From the NCBI GenBank assembly GCA_013203115.1, contig JABMQW010000087.1, positions 1 through 49,847 of the forward strand: a DNA stretch of 49,847 bases, written 5' to 3'. The notes beneath the pieces were generated by a model. It made no database searches. It had not been told where the DNA came from and saw nothing but the letters and a program-made list of their open reading frames with translations. The stretch comes from Fidelibacterota bacterium. GTDB taxonomy: Bacteria > Fidelibacterota > Marinisomatia > Marinisomatales > TCS56. Below, piece by piece: positions 1 through 9,059 of the stretch. The translations under genes and the position numbers were made by a program. Positions within the stretch are counted from its first letter, which is position 1, and the number at the start of each line of letters is the position of its first letter.

Positions 1-150
1 CCCCTGCTCTTTGACATATTTCTTGATTATTTTTTCATTGCCGAATAGACCCACGATATTTATGTAATAACCACTCGTCCATAATTTACCACCCCATAAC
101 TCCCGCTTTATCTCCGGATGTTCACGAAATATCATTCGGGATGTGCATTT
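1..150 (-). pseudogene. IS200/IS605-type Y1 transposase (TnpA), C-terminal fragment
   Basis: The minus strand encodes about 50 residues that read like the C-terminal half of an IS200-type TnpA, a single-strand transposase of the HUH/Y1 class. It contains FREHPEIKRELWGG, then KLWTSGYY and GNEKIIKKYVKEQG. The last stretch is the helix that normally carries the nucleophilic tyrosine (YVKEQG here). Similarity starts near position 150, just after an in-frame stop, so the N-terminal half, including the HUH metal site, is absent. The 3' end runs off the window. The break coincides with the start of a surface-protein fragment on the other strand, so this is a remnant at a rearrangement junction. The family call is from memory of motifs. 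Confidence 0.75.
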
Positions 151-801
151 TTACAAGATCCCGATGCACCGAAAGATTTAACTGCTGTGTACAATGAAGC
201 TGGTGATTATGTTGAACTTCACTGGGATGAAGTTTCCGGGGCAAAAGATTACGAAATCTATCGGGGGGTGGATGAGAATTCCATAATTGAATACGGTGAT
301 AACGATGAAGCATGGTATGACGATTTCGATTATGACTATCTAGAACGCTATTATGCCGTAAAAGCCAAAAACAATGCTGGTACCAGTGAATTCAGCGAGG
401 TCGTCGAAGCCAATGTTCCTTTGCAAGATAAGTATGAACCGGATAACGATATTGCATCGGCTTCAACTATCGATCTTAGTGGCGATGCTCCCAGTCAAAA
501 GCATTCCATTCGTCCAGCAGGGGATGTCGATTATATTGCATTTTCCGCTGAACCTTGTCCCGCCGGAATTCCCTGCGGATATAATATAGGAATACCATCA
601 CAATCCTGTGAACCTGACTATATCAAACTGGAATTATTCGATTCCAGTGGTAATCTTTTAGAAAGCGACGATCAGGGAAGCGGTGATGATATTGCCAGGA
701 TCGGAGAGTGGGTACCAACTGTTGCTGGGAATTACTACATTAAGGTAAGCAGCACCGGTAGCGGATATTACCGGATTTTTATCATTAACTGGCAGGACTA
801 A
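151..801 (+). pseudogene. 5'-truncated surface protein fragment: fibronectin type III domain plus PPC domain
   Basis: The reading frame is open from an ATG at 118, but the first dozen codons are only the antisense of the transposase fragment. Recognisable protein begins near 151 with DPDAPKDLTAVYNEAG, the usual start of a fibronectin type III domain (EIYRG, then YYAVKAKNNAGTSEFS). After a short linker comes a bacterial pre-peptidase C-terminal (PPC) domain of about 110 residues (KYEPDNDIASA, AGDVDYIAFSA, GNYYIKV). Both are accessory domains of secreted enzymes or adhesins. There is no signal peptide, catalytic domain or sorting signal, so this is probably the 3' end of a larger exported protein that lost its 5' part. 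It is unlikely to be functional from the 118 start. Confidence 0.7.
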
Positions 802-1103
802 ACCGTACAAACTGATTCATTAAATTGATAAAGATAAGGGTGGTGTTATAGATGCACCACCCTATTTTCTTATATATCAATCAAAACGATAAATCCAATA
901 CATGTAGTAGTAATTATATCGTTGTCACTGAATACGTATTGCGTAATCTGTTTATCCGCCTAAGCAGAAAACCATCCCTACCGGTCGGGATGGATGAATG
1001 CGTGAAGAATCGTCCAAAAATGAAGTATTGTTGCTACGGCGGTTGTCGCCTGTTGCAGATAACCCTCCGAAGCATTGGCGTAGGAGGGTATTTCATGGAG
1101 TGA

Positions 1104-1127
1104 CCACGGTCTTTGCCCGTGGGGCTC
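1104..1127. repeat. dispersed palindromic repeat, copy 1
   Basis: A small hairpin (CCACGG, loop, CCGTGG) followed by ggctc. The 12-base core cccgtggggctc at 1116-1127 recurs exactly at 13894-13905 beside another palindrome. Both copies lie in gene-free sequence next to damaged genes. Confidence 0.45.
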
Positions 1128-1174
1128 ATATTAAAATCCATGCCTTTTTGATAATCCCTAACTCCTGAGTCCCA

Positions 1175-1211
1175 AAAACGTCTGATACATTTCAATTAGT
1201 AAAGGGGCGTG
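1175..1211 (+). repeat. dispersed 37-bp repeat, copy 1
   Basis: This stretch aligns without gaps to 38367-38403 with 29 of 37 identical bases. Shared blocks are acgtctgat, attt, aatt and ggcgtg. Both copies are in non-coding DNA upstream of a plus-strand gene. The function is unknown; a transposon-end remnant or shared regulatory sequence are possibilities. Confidence 0.35.
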
Positions 1212-1424
1212 TCAAAAATGGTGGTTTATGGTACGCTCTCACAATTCATTAGTGGTATCAAAGCTCCAATGAATATGCAAGTTCCTCTCAAGAGAAATGT
1301 AAGTCTATTAAACTGCTGAATAAATTGGAAATGGCTGTTTGAATACCTTAAGTTTTCGCATCAAACCGGGTCCAAATAAACGGTGCGGGTCACGGCTACA
1401 TAATATCAATTGTGTTATAATTAA

Positions 1425-2669
1425 ATGAGCATCATGCATCAAAGAAAGAAAACGATATTTTTAAAGATGTCTTCGGCATTTATTCAGGCTATTTTAATCC
1501 AGATATTTGTCAATTTGTCTTTCACGGTAAGTGCTGCGGATGTAACAACCACGAAAGATACGGTGCGTATTGCACTATTTAACATTTGGGAGATGTCAAC
1601 AGAAAAACTAACAAACATTGATATGAACGGAATTGGTCAAGACGACCAGTTAAAAGCCGCCGCTGAAATCGTCCGGAGAATAAGTCCGGATGTTCTGGTA
1701 CTCAACGAGATTGACCATGATATCGATGCATTACAAGCAGGGCAAGACCTATCTCTGAACGCTCGTCGGTTCAACGACGCTTATCTGAACCAGGGGGATA
1801 AGCCGCTTACCTATCAATTCACCTATGCAGCACCGTGTAACACGGGTTTTCTTGCTGGAAAGGATTTCGATAATAATGGCAAGGTGGCGACTGTCAAAGA
1901 CCAGGGTTCACGCGAACATGGCGGAGATTGTTATGGATATGGCGTGTATCCAGGACAGTATTCGATGGCGATTCTGTCGCGTTTTCCGCTGGAGCACGAG
2001 CAGGCACGGACTTTTCAAAAGTATCTCTGGAAGGATCTTCCTGACAACCTGATACCACGCGAATGGTATTCTGACGATGAAATTGAAATTTTCCGCCTTT
2101 CCAGCAAATCCCATTGGGATGTTCCGGTACGAATTGGAAAGAAGTTGGTCCATTTACTGGTATCCCACCCGACGCCTCCTGTCTTCGATGGTCCGGAAGA
2201 CCGTAACGGTCGCAGGAATTATGATGAGCTAAAAATGTGGGTCCACTATATCAACAATGATACGGTTATGGTGGATGATTCCGGGGTCAGAGGAGGGCTT
2301 GCAGAAGATGAAAGTTTTATCATCATTGGCGATCTAAATGCAGCACCTCAGGGGGACACGCTGGAGACTGGTCAGCGGTCGATTGACCAGTTGCTGAAGC
2401 ACCCACGGATTAACGATTGCGGAGATTTGTTGGTCAGTGAGGGAGCGCTTGATGGCCGGAAACCAGGGCCACCGGATTACATTGAACGTCGTACATCGGG
2501 TTGGGATGGCCGTGGCCTGCGCATCGATCACCTGCTTCCCAGTATAGACCTGGAACCAGTGAGTGGTGGAGTATATTGGCCTGACGTGAAGATTGATCCG
2601 GACGGAGCAGCTTTGGCTAAGAAAGCCTCCGACCACCGCTTGATCTGGCTCGATATCAAAGTGAAGTGA
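1425..2669 (+). CDS. secreted endonuclease/exonuclease/phosphatase (EEP) family protein
   Basis: A 414-residue protein with a hydrophobic N-terminal segment (about residues 15-37) ending SAADVTT, so it is likely exported. The rest is one EEP domain (DNase I / inositol-phosphatase fold). The expected elements are visible in order: RIALFNIWEM (first strand, Asn), VLNEIDHD (metal-binding Glu), LVSHPTPP (His), IIIGDLNAAPQGD (Asp/Asn pair) and the C-terminal SDHRLIWLDI (catalytic Asp-His). The active site therefore looks complete. The family hydrolyses phosphodiester or phosphomonoester bonds in nucleic acids, sphingolipids or inositol phosphates; the substrate cannot be chosen here. Met15 is an alternative start that would give a more typical signal peptide. 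No strong ribosome-binding site is seen. A second EEP protein lies at 9143-10618. Confidence 0.88.
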   Translation: MSIMHQRKKTIFLKMSSAFIQAILIQIFVNLSFTVSAADVTTTKDTVRIALFNIWEMSTEKLTNIDMNGIGQDDQLKAAAEIVRRISPDVLVLNEIDHDIDALQAGQDLSLNARRFNDAYLNQGDKPLTYQFTYAAPCNTGFLAGKDFDNNGKVATVKDQGSREHGGDCYGYGVYPGQYSMAILSRFPLEHEQARTFQKYLWKDLPDNLIPREWYSDDEIEIFRLSSKSHWDVPVRIGKKLVHLLVSHPTPPVFDGPEDRNGRRNYDELKMWVHYINNDTVMVDDSGVRGGLAEDESFIIIGDLNAAPQGDTLETGQRSIDQLLKHPRINDCGDLLVSEGALDGRKPGPPDYIERRTSGWDGRGLRIDHLLPSIDLEPVSGGVYWPDVKIDPDGAALAKKASDHRLIWLDIKVK

Positions 2670-2728
2670 TTTAGCAGTCAGATTATCTTCAATATCATAT
2701 GAAGATCAGAGAAGGGTTGACCACCGCA

Positions 2729-4255
2729 CTAGTATTTTGTAACTACAGGTTTACCTCCATAAACCAGAATTTCACCGAGATAGATATCTGCCATGTCAGT
2801 TGGATTAAGCACTTTAAGTTCTATTTCGTGTTCGGTGTCGGTGAGGTTGTATCGCCAGAACAGGTAAAACCTACGCTGAACAAAATTCGTAGGCAGTTTA
2901 ACCGTTTCGACTAGCTTTCCATCAATAGTCAACTGTACTTCAAACACGTAGTCGGTAGCGCCGGTTTTGCGAGCCTTGCCCCTGATTACAAAGCCTTTCC
3001 CGTCAATTTTATAGGTGAAACTCTCTCCTAAAACACTGTCGATCCTTGGCTTGCTAACCGGAAAATGACCTTCAAAGGCTACTTCCAAGGGTACAGTTTC
3101 AGGCTGTTGCAGTTGAATAGTCACAGAATCTCCAGCCACCCTGCCACCATTTTTTTCAATTACTTGCAGAGCATGTTTAAAAGATAAGTCGTAGGCGTCT
3201 TCCAGTGAAATTGTTGTATATTTGAAGTCAATTGGCTCCACGTCGCTTAAGCCCTGTTTCCAAAAGGCGGGAATAGCTTCGTAACCCATAATAGCCCCCA
3301 GAATACCACCAGCGCTAGCAGGATTGCAGTCCGCATCATCGCCACAACGGGTAGCTATTTCGTAGGTCCTGGTAAAATCACCATTGCCGTAGAGTAAACC
3401 CATGAGGACCCAGGCAGCATTGATTTTTGCGTCAATGTTGAAAGGATCGAAGACCCCAACGGCCGAACCAATCTCACTTGACCATTTTCTGTGTACCTTA
3501 AACCAGGTGTCCTTCCAGTCGCGGGGGTTTTGTTTATGCCACTTGATGACATCCTGCATGGTCTTGGCAAAATTGCTTTCTGGAGGAATGACCTTCAGTG
3601 CTTCTTCAACAATATAACCGATATCATCGGAAACGAATGCCAGGGAATACATGGCTGCTACATAGACCCCACCATACCAGCCGTCGCCATAGTTCATTAT
3701 GTGTCCGATTTTATCACATATTTGGGTGGCACTATTTAACATCCCGGGAGCCATGATACCTGCAAAATCAGCCTCAATCTGAAAATCGATATCATCAGCG
3801 CAGGGGTTATTCAGCCAGTGACCGGATTCCGGTGGCTTGAGACCGTTCAGGATATTGTTTCTCGCTGTTTGATTGGCAAACCACAGGGGAAATTCAGCGT
3901 TGGCAAAAGCCTCTGCGAATGATTCCGCCGGAGCATTAAGCCCTTCATCCTCAAACACCTGTACGAAAGTCAAGTCCATATAGATATCATCATATGTTCC
4001 TGGTTCATTTTCATAGGTATCTTTCAAGATGCCATCATACCAGGCAAGTTTATGATAATCCGGGATTATGGTGCTTTTATATTTAAACTCTACCGGACGC
4101 CCAAAGGTCACTCCGATGGTCTGTGCTGCCCAGGCACCTTTGATTTTATCTTTAAGGCGGTCTTTGGATAAAGTGTAAGTATTCCTGTCGGAAGGCTGGC
4201 AAGCAAAAACCATCAAAGCCAACAATCCCAAACCACCGATATTACATCTATTCAT
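2729..4255 (-). CDS. ADP-ribosylglycohydrolase-family lipoprotein
   Basis: 508 residues, starting with a lipoprotein signal (lipobox MVFAC, Cys19), so it is probably membrane-anchored outside the cytoplasm. The ADP-ribosylglycohydrolase fold is shown by GAWAAQTIGVTFG near residue 40, TYDDIYMDL around residues 87-95 (acidic Mg-binding loop), DGWYGGVYVAAMY mid-protein, and CGDDADCNPASAGGILGA, the second metal site. The last 130 residues look like a beta-sandwich accessory domain. Characterised members remove ADP-ribose from proteins, but exported members in sugar-utilisation loci probably act on other N- or O-glycosidic substrates, so the function is open. A strong AAGGAG site sits about 9 bases before the ATG. 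The gene follows a metallophosphoesterase lipoprotein on the same strand after 57 bp, suggesting an operon. Confidence 0.85.
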   Translation of the reverse strand: MNRCNIGGLGLLALMVFACQPSDRNTYTLSKDRLKDKIKGAWAAQTIGVTFGRPVEFKYKSTIIPDYHKLAWYDGILKDTYENEPGTYDDIYMDLTFVQVFEDEGLNAPAESFAEAFANAEFPLWFANQTARNNILNGLKPPESGHWLNNPCADDIDFQIEADFAGIMAPGMLNSATQICDKIGHIMNYGDGWYGGVYVAAMYSLAFVSDDIGYIVEEALKVIPPESNFAKTMQDVIKWHKQNPRDWKDTWFKVHRKWSSEIGSAVGVFDPFNIDAKINAAWVLMGLLYGNGDFTRTYEIATRCGDDADCNPASAGGILGAIMGYEAIPAFWKQGLSDVEPIDFKYTTISLEDAYDLSFKHALQVIEKNGGRVAGDSVTIQLQQPETVPLEVAFEGHFPVSKPRIDSVLGESFTYKIDGKGFVIRGKARKTGATDYVFEVQLTIDGKLVETVKLPTNFVQRRFYLFWRYNLTDTEHEIELKVLNPTDMADIYLGEILVYGGKPVVTKY

Positions 4256-4312
4256 ACCTCACTCCTTCCGGGTGCGCTGTCGCTGAAGCGTGGAGTTCCA
4301 CACACTCATCCA

Positions 4313-5149
4313 CTACTTATTTGGTCGCGGATTCATTTCAATGTACTGAGTACGATAGCCCAGTTTTCCGTTTTTGTATTCAAAAATCCTGAAGCTGGCC
4401 TGTCGTCCCCACCAACCACCAACCGGCGCGCTTACATACAGGGGGACATCTCCTAACCAATGATGCTCATCTCGGTGAAAATGTCCTGCCATCACAGCTT
4501 TTATATTATATGAGTTGAGGAGCTTTTCCCATTTCTCCCGCGAGTCCTGCTTCCAACTGTCGTGCATCTCATTCCGATAAAAATCATCGGGTGAAGGGGT
4601 ATGGTGAAATATAATTGCCGGCTTTCCAGCGGCATCTTTAAGAATAGCTTCAAGTTCCAGAAGAGGATCGTATCCATCAATCTCAAATGAGTGGGCAAGT
4701 GTTTCGGTATAGACAAAAATGAATAAAATTCCTTCATATTCTTTTACATCTATCAAGTTACCAAAATGTGTTAGATAACGTTGTTTCGTGATATCCAGTT
4801 CCCACTCTAAAATATCATGATTTCCGGGGACAAAATGGATTGGAACCTGCAGTTTATCCATAATCGATATACCACGGACTACGACCGAATCTTGCTCGAT
4901 ATTATTAGAAGTGATATCACCAGTATGTACCACACATTTTATTTCCATGGGCAGGTTGTTGATCGTTTCAACTATTTTTTCAACCCGTTCATAATTATCC
5001 CCATCACCAAAATGTGTATCTGTGACCTGCACAAAATAGAAATGGGGTCCTGAATCTTCATTCACTGCTTGCGCGGGTTGACAGCCCACAGATATAGTAA
5101 ATAGAATTACAATCAGGGTGAGTGTTAATAAATGGTTGTGTTTTTTCAT
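4313..5149 (-). CDS. metallophosphoesterase lipoprotein
   Basis: 278 residues with a lipobox (SVGC, Cys23). All calcineurin-like metallophosphoesterase motifs are present in order: QVTDTHFGD (D44, H46), HTGDIT (D78), GNHD (109-112), FHHTPSP and AGHFHRDEHH. These bind two metal ions and hydrolyse phosphate esters. The overall size and layout resemble CpdA-type/class III phosphodiesterases, but export argues for an extracellular or periplasmic phosphoester. An AGAGG site precedes the ATG. The gene is upstream of, and probably co-transcribed with, the ADP-ribosylglycohydrolase-family gene. Together they would provide two surface hydrolases. The IS4 element lies about 200 bp upstream, beyond the likely promoter region. 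Confidence 0.88.
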   Translation of the reverse strand: MKKHNHLLTLTLIVILFTISVGCQPAQAVNEDSGPHFYFVQVTDTHFGDGDNYERVEKIVETINNLPMEIKCVVHTGDITSNNIEQDSVVVRGISIMDKLQVPIHFVPGNHDILEWELDITKQRYLTHFGNLIDVKEYEGILFIFVYTETLAHSFEIDGYDPLLELEAILKDAAGKPAIIFHHTPSPDDFYRNEMHDSWKQDSREKWEKLLNSYNIKAVMAGHFHRDEHHWLGDVPLYVSAPVGGWWGRQASFRIFEYKNGKLGYRTQYIEMNPRPNK

Positions 5150-5352
5150 AATTACCTCTCTGGCACAAGAATTACTCCAATAATAAAGAAGGAGTAAATT
5201 TGGTTGTGATACAAATTAGCTAAGACACTAAATGTATTTCAATGTTTAGTCTTGCACTCAATTCTGAACTCTGATCATCTATTAGAGGTTAGGAGAGGGG
5301 AAACGGTATAAAATTGGTGCAAGATGATTTGGTATAATTCCCTATACAAAAT
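5150..5352. other. intergenic region upstream of the metallophosphoesterase, ending at the IS insertion site
   Basis: AT-rich non-coding sequence that should hold the promoter of the minus-strand operon. A hairpin is visible at about 5222-5255 (CTAAA ... TTTAG with flanking AAGA/TCTT). The final nine bases, atacaaaat at 5344-5352, are the left copy of the IS target duplication. Confidence 0.5.
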
Positions 5353-6676
5353 CACTAGTGTCGCGTTAAAGTAGTGCGACAAACGTGTAAGTTCCTTTAT
5401 TTATGATTTTAAGTACCATTGAGATATTTTTCGATTTGAACTCGAACTATTTCAATGCCTCAATGTGTTATTCTAAAAGTAAGGCGAGGATAACACATGA
5501 GCAAAACAGTTTTTTCACAGATTATGGAGTACATTCCGAAGTATGAGTTTGATAAATGCGTTAAAAGATATCGTGGTAATTATCGTACGCGTCATTTCAG
5601 ATGCTGGGACCAGTTTCTTTGTATGAGTTTTGCTCAGTTAAGTTATCGTGAGAGTTTGCGGGACATTGAAGCCTGTTTAAATGCTCAACCAAATAAGCAG
5701 TATCATATGGGAATAAAAGGGAATGTGTCCATTTCCAATTTGTCCCGCGCCAATGAAAACAGAGATTGGCGTATCTATGCAGACTTTGCTCAGGTATTGA
5801 TTTCGAAAGCCCGGATGCTTTACCACGATGATTCTGATTTCTTGCTTGATCTTAACAATACCATCTACGCTCTGGATTCTACAACTATTGATTTGTGTCT
5901 ATCATTGTTTCCATGGGCAAAATTCCGAAAACATAAAGCTGCTATTAAACTACATACACTGTTGGATTTACGAGGATCAATACCGTCCTTCATCGAGATT
6001 ACAGCAGGTTTGATTCATGATGTAAACATCCTTGATGTTCTGATTCCAGAGCCCGGTTCGTACTACATAATGGATAGAGGTTATCTTGATTTTGAAAGGC
6101 TGTATCACTTGAACCAGGATAAGGCATTTTTCATTATTCGTGCCAAAAAGAACATTAAATTCAGACGCCTGTATTCCAGTAAGGTAGATAAAACAACCGG
6201 ATTACGTTGCGATCAAATTGTGAAATTGACCGGATACAAATCAAGTCGGTTATACCCTGATAAATTGCGAAGGGTCAAATACTATGATACGGAAAATGAT
6301 AGATATTTGGTGTTCCTCAGCAATAATTTCGATGTAATAGCATTGACGGTTGCAGACTTGTATCGGAACCGTTGGAAGATAGAATTATTCTTCAAGTGGA
6401 TAAAACAACACCTCAAGATAAAATCGTTTTTTGGTACGTCACCCAATGCTGTAAAAACTCAAGTTTGGATAGCAATCAGTATATATGTGTTGGTGGCTAT
6501 TATTAGGAAAACCCTGAAAATTGAGGCGAGCCTCTACATAATTCTACAGATTTTCAGTGTCTCACTTTTTGAAAAAGCAGCTATTTATCAACTGCTTACA
6601 GAAACAAAATCCCCAAACTCAGATGGAGGTCCTTCTAATCAACTGAAATTATGGAGGTTATAACGCGACACTAGTG
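5353..6676 (+). mobile_element. complete IS4-family insertion sequence (1324 bp)
   Basis: The ends are perfect 16-bp inverted repeats: cactagtgtcgcgtta at 5353-5368 and its exact complement at 6661-6676. They are flanked by an identical 9-bp direct repeat, atacaaaat (5344-5352 and 6677-6685), the expected target-site duplication. The single gene inside is intact. A perfect hairpin, TGTCGC at 5359-5364 and GCGACA at 5376-5381, lies at the left end, upstream of the transposase. In other IS elements such hairpins block translation of read-through transcripts from outside. The transposase stop codon is the first three bases of the right repeat. The perfect ends and duplication imply a recent insertion. 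It landed between genes, so no gene was broken. Confidence 0.95.
5497..6663 (+). CDS. IS4-family DDE transposase
   Basis: 388 residues, full length for the family. The N-terminal part has the DUF4372-like helical region seen in many IS4 transposases (about residues 1-105). The RNase H-like catalytic core has Asp127 (ALDSTTIDL), Asp193 (IMDRGY) and Glu296 within YRNRWKIELFFKWIKQHLK, which matches the family's Y-(2)-R-(3)-E-(6)-K signature. All three acidic residues are present and no frameshift is seen, so the enzyme is probably active. It cuts and reinserts its own element by binding the 16-bp ends. Confidence 0.95.
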   Translation: MSKTVFSQIMEYIPKYEFDKCVKRYRGNYRTRHFRCWDQFLCMSFAQLSYRESLRDIEACLNAQPNKQYHMGIKGNVSISNLSRANENRDWRIYADFAQVLISKARMLYHDDSDFLLDLNNTIYALDSTTIDLCLSLFPWAKFRKHKAAIKLHTLLDLRGSIPSFIEITAGLIHDVNILDVLIPEPGSYYIMDRGYLDFERLYHLNQDKAFFIIRAKKNIKFRRLYSSKVDKTTGLRCDQIVKLTGYKSSRLYPDKLRRVKYYDTENDRYLVFLSNNFDVIALTVADLYRNRWKIELFFKWIKQHLKIKSFFGTSPNAVKTQVWIAISIYVLVAIIRKTLKIEASLYIILQIFSVSLFEKAAIYQLLTETKSPNSDGGPSNQLKLWRL

Positions 6677-6685
6677 ATACAAAAT

Positions 6686-6989
6686 ATATAAATGTATGAC
6701 GGTTGCAAAAAATATGAACAATAGGTTACATTCCAAGTGCTATTTTTACAACCGACTAAGGTAAGTATTCAATGTGCAGTCATTCCTTGCTTAATAATAA
6801 AAAAATAATTTTCCACGTTTAAATTGGAATGGAATTCACTGCAATCAAGCTACTAAATTTTATTTTATTACCAGCAAATTCTCAAATTAAACATACTTTA
6901 GGAAATCCTGTTTTAAACTTACCAGATTACATCAAAGAATATGGCCAGTAAAAGACAATAAGACGAACCAGTAATTAGGGGAATATCCA
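6686..6989. other. AT-rich upstream region of the GH97 gene
   Basis: No gene. An imperfect inverted repeat, ggttgcaaaaaata at 6701-6714 against tatttttacaacc at 6741-6753, could be a hairpin or operator for the downstream cluster. An aggggaa ribosome-binding site lies just before the ATG at 6990. The IS insertion separates this region from whatever stood upstream. Confidence 0.4.
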
Positions 6990-9059
6990 ATGCACAAGAA
7001 TCTATTCATAATCACACTTATTGTATCCCTGTTACTGATCACGAACTGTACTTCCCTGAAACCAAAAAACAGCAGTGTTGTTTCTTCACCGGATGGTAAA
7101 GTAGTAGTTGAGTTTATTATCCAGGATGGAAAAGCATATTATAAAGTTTTATATGAACAGGATATTATAATCAATTATTCAAAACTGGGCTTTGAATTCA
7201 AAAACGCTGAACCATTGGACAACAGCTTTGTGATTAAAAAGACATCCGTCACTCATTTTGATGAAGTCTGGGAACCAGTTTGCGGATCGGATAGCCTGGT
7301 AAAAAATACCTTTAATGAATTGATTGTAATGCTTGAGCAGAACACACATCCGAAACGCAAACTGAATATCATTTTCAGAGCTTATGATGATGGAATTGGT
7401 TTCCGATATATTTTACCTGATCAGCCTGACCTCCGGGATTTCGAGATAATCAATGAGGAAACTCAATTCAACTTTATGACAAATTCGACAGCTTGGTGGA
7501 TCCCGGCGGATTTTGACAGTTACGAACATTTATACAATCAAACTCTATTAAGTGAAATAGCAGCGGTCAATACACCGATTACAATGAAAACAGATAAAGG
7601 GCTTTATTTGAGTGTGCATGAAGCAGATTTGACTGATTATCCTGGAATGACCTTGAAAGCGGTTGATAATGAACCCTTTAGTTTCGAATGCGATCTGGTT
7701 CCCTGGCCTGATAGTGTGAAAGTAAAAGCATCCACGCCACACCGTTCACCCTGGAGAACAATTCAGATAGCCACCAGACCGGGGCAATTAATTGAATCGC
7801 ATTTGATTGAAAATTTGAATGACCCTTGCCAGTGGGAGGATGTTTCCTGGATTAAACCTATGAAGTATATGGGAATCTGGTGGGGAATGCATATTGGTAC
7901 AGAAACCTGGGGACAGGGTCCCTATCATGGTGCAACTACAGAGAATGCCAGACGTTATATTGATTTTGCGGCTGAACATGGTATCTCCGGACTGCTGATC
8001 GAAGGCTGGAATACCGGCTGGGAAAGCTGGGGACAGGAAGATGCTTTTAATTTCAAAACAGCTTACGATGATTTTGATTTGCCTAAGGTTGCCCGATATG
8101 CGAAAGAAAAGGGGATCGAATTAATCGGACATCACGAGACCGGCGGGCAGGTGGGTAATTACGAAAAGAATTTGACGGCTGCATTTGAACTATACCAGCA
8201 ATTAGGTATTAACGCTGTGAAAACCGGGTATGCGGGCACTATTCGACCGGAAGGGCAGCATCATCATGGACAATGGATGGTGAATCATTATCGCAATGTT
8301 GTCAAGAAGGCCGCAGAATATAAGATCATGGTCGATGTTCATGAACCAATCAAACCCACCGGAATACGTCGTACGTATCCTAACATGGTTACCCGTGAAG
8401 GTGTCCAGGGTATGGAATTCAATGCCTGGAGTAAAGGAAATCCACCGGAGCACACTACCATTATTCCGTTTACCAGGATGTTAGCAGGACCGATTGATTA
8501 TACACCGGGCATTTTTGATGTTGAATGCAAGCGCCATTTAGAAATGAGGAAGAATGCCAAGTTACGTAACAATTTTAACCGCCGTGTTCATACCACATTG
8601 GCGAAACAACTGGCACTGTATGTTATAATCTATAGTCCTATGCAAATGGCGGCGGATTTTCCCGAAAACTACGCTGGTCAGCCAGCCTTCAAATTTATTC
8701 AAGATGTTCCGGTTAATTGGGATGAATCCAAGGTGCTTGATGCTGAGATAGGCGATTTTGTAATAATTGCCCGTCGTAATAATGAAGATTGGTTTGTCGG
8801 TGCAATTACAGATGAAAAACAGCGTGCCCTTGAAATTCCCCTATCATTCTTAAAGTCGGATAAGAAGTATAAAGTAACTCTCTATTCCGATGGCCCAAAT
8901 ACAGATTGGGAGACAAATCCAACTGACGTAAATATTGCCTCATATCTGGTAGATAATCAGGACATTTTACCGGCTAATCTTCCCAAGGGAGGCGGATTGG
9001 CATTACAGATTACACCGGCAAATGCGGATGAACTGGAGAAGTTGAAAGCATTTGAGTAA
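6990..9059 (+). CDS. glycoside hydrolase family 97 (SusB-like alpha-glucosidase), lipoprotein
   Basis: 689 residues, a usual GH97 length, with a lipobox (LLITNC) placing it outside the inner membrane. The N-terminal beta-sandwich has the typical DEVWEPVCG and ELIVMLEQ stretches. The (beta/alpha)8 barrel follows, with GLLIEGWNTGWESWG, GHHETGG, DVHEPIKPTGIRRTYPN (Glu452) and REGVQGMEFNAW (Glu470, Glu476). These glutamates correspond by motif to the calcium/catalytic glutamates of inverting enzymes such as SusB. Gly413 in NAVKTGY stands where retaining GH97 enzymes have their Asp nucleophile, so an inverting mechanism is likely. Such enzymes release glucose from starch-type oligosaccharides. It is the first gene of a same-strand cluster with GH31 and GH13. 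Confidence 0.93.
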   Translation: MHKNLFIITLIVSLLLITNCTSLKPKNSSVVSSPDGKVVVEFIIQDGKAYYKVLYEQDIIINYSKLGFEFKNAEPLDNSFVIKKTSVTHFDEVWEPVCGSDSLVKNTFNELIVMLEQNTHPKRKLNIIFRAYDDGIGFRYILPDQPDLRDFEIINEETQFNFMTNSTAWWIPADFDSYEHLYNQTLLSEIAAVNTPITMKTDKGLYLSVHEADLTDYPGMTLKAVDNEPFSFECDLVPWPDSVKVKASTPHRSPWRTIQIATRPGQLIESHLIENLNDPCQWEDVSWIKPMKYMGIWWGMHIGTETWGQGPYHGATTENARRYIDFAAEHGISGLLIEGWNTGWESWGQEDAFNFKTAYDDFDLPKVARYAKEKGIELIGHHETGGQVGNYEKNLTAAFELYQQLGINAVKTGYAGTIRPEGQHHHGQWMVNHYRNVVKKAAEYKIMVDVHEPIKPTGIRRTYPNMVTREGVQGMEFNAWSKGNPPEHTTIIPFTRMLAGPIDYTPGIFDVECKRHLEMRKNAKLRNNFNRRVHTTLAKQLALYVIIYSPMQMAADFPENYAGQPAFKFIQDVPVNWDESKVLDAEIGDFVIIARRNNEDWFVGAITDEKQRALEIPLSFLKSDKKYKVTLYSDGPNTDWETNPTDVNIASYLVDNQDILPANLPKGGGLALQITPANADELEKLKAFE

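Larger units (their letters stand above)
802..1424. other. intergenic region with palindromic repeat remnants
   Basis: No convincing gene. An 83-codon frame at 852-1103 has no protein-like composition and crosses several hairpins. Visible inverted repeats are CCATCCC/GGGATGG at about 973-994, ACCCTCC at 1062-1068 with GGAGGGT at 1083-1089, and CCACGG at 1104-1109 with CCGTGG at 1117-1122. Such palindromes are commonly left around IS200/REP-associated transposases, which fits the TnpA fragment nearby. No clear promoter for the next gene was found. Confidence 0.5.

Noticed and set aside
852..1103. 83-codon plus-strand frame
   Set aside because: It crosses several palindromes and has no domain, signal or ribosome-binding site; composition is not protein-like.
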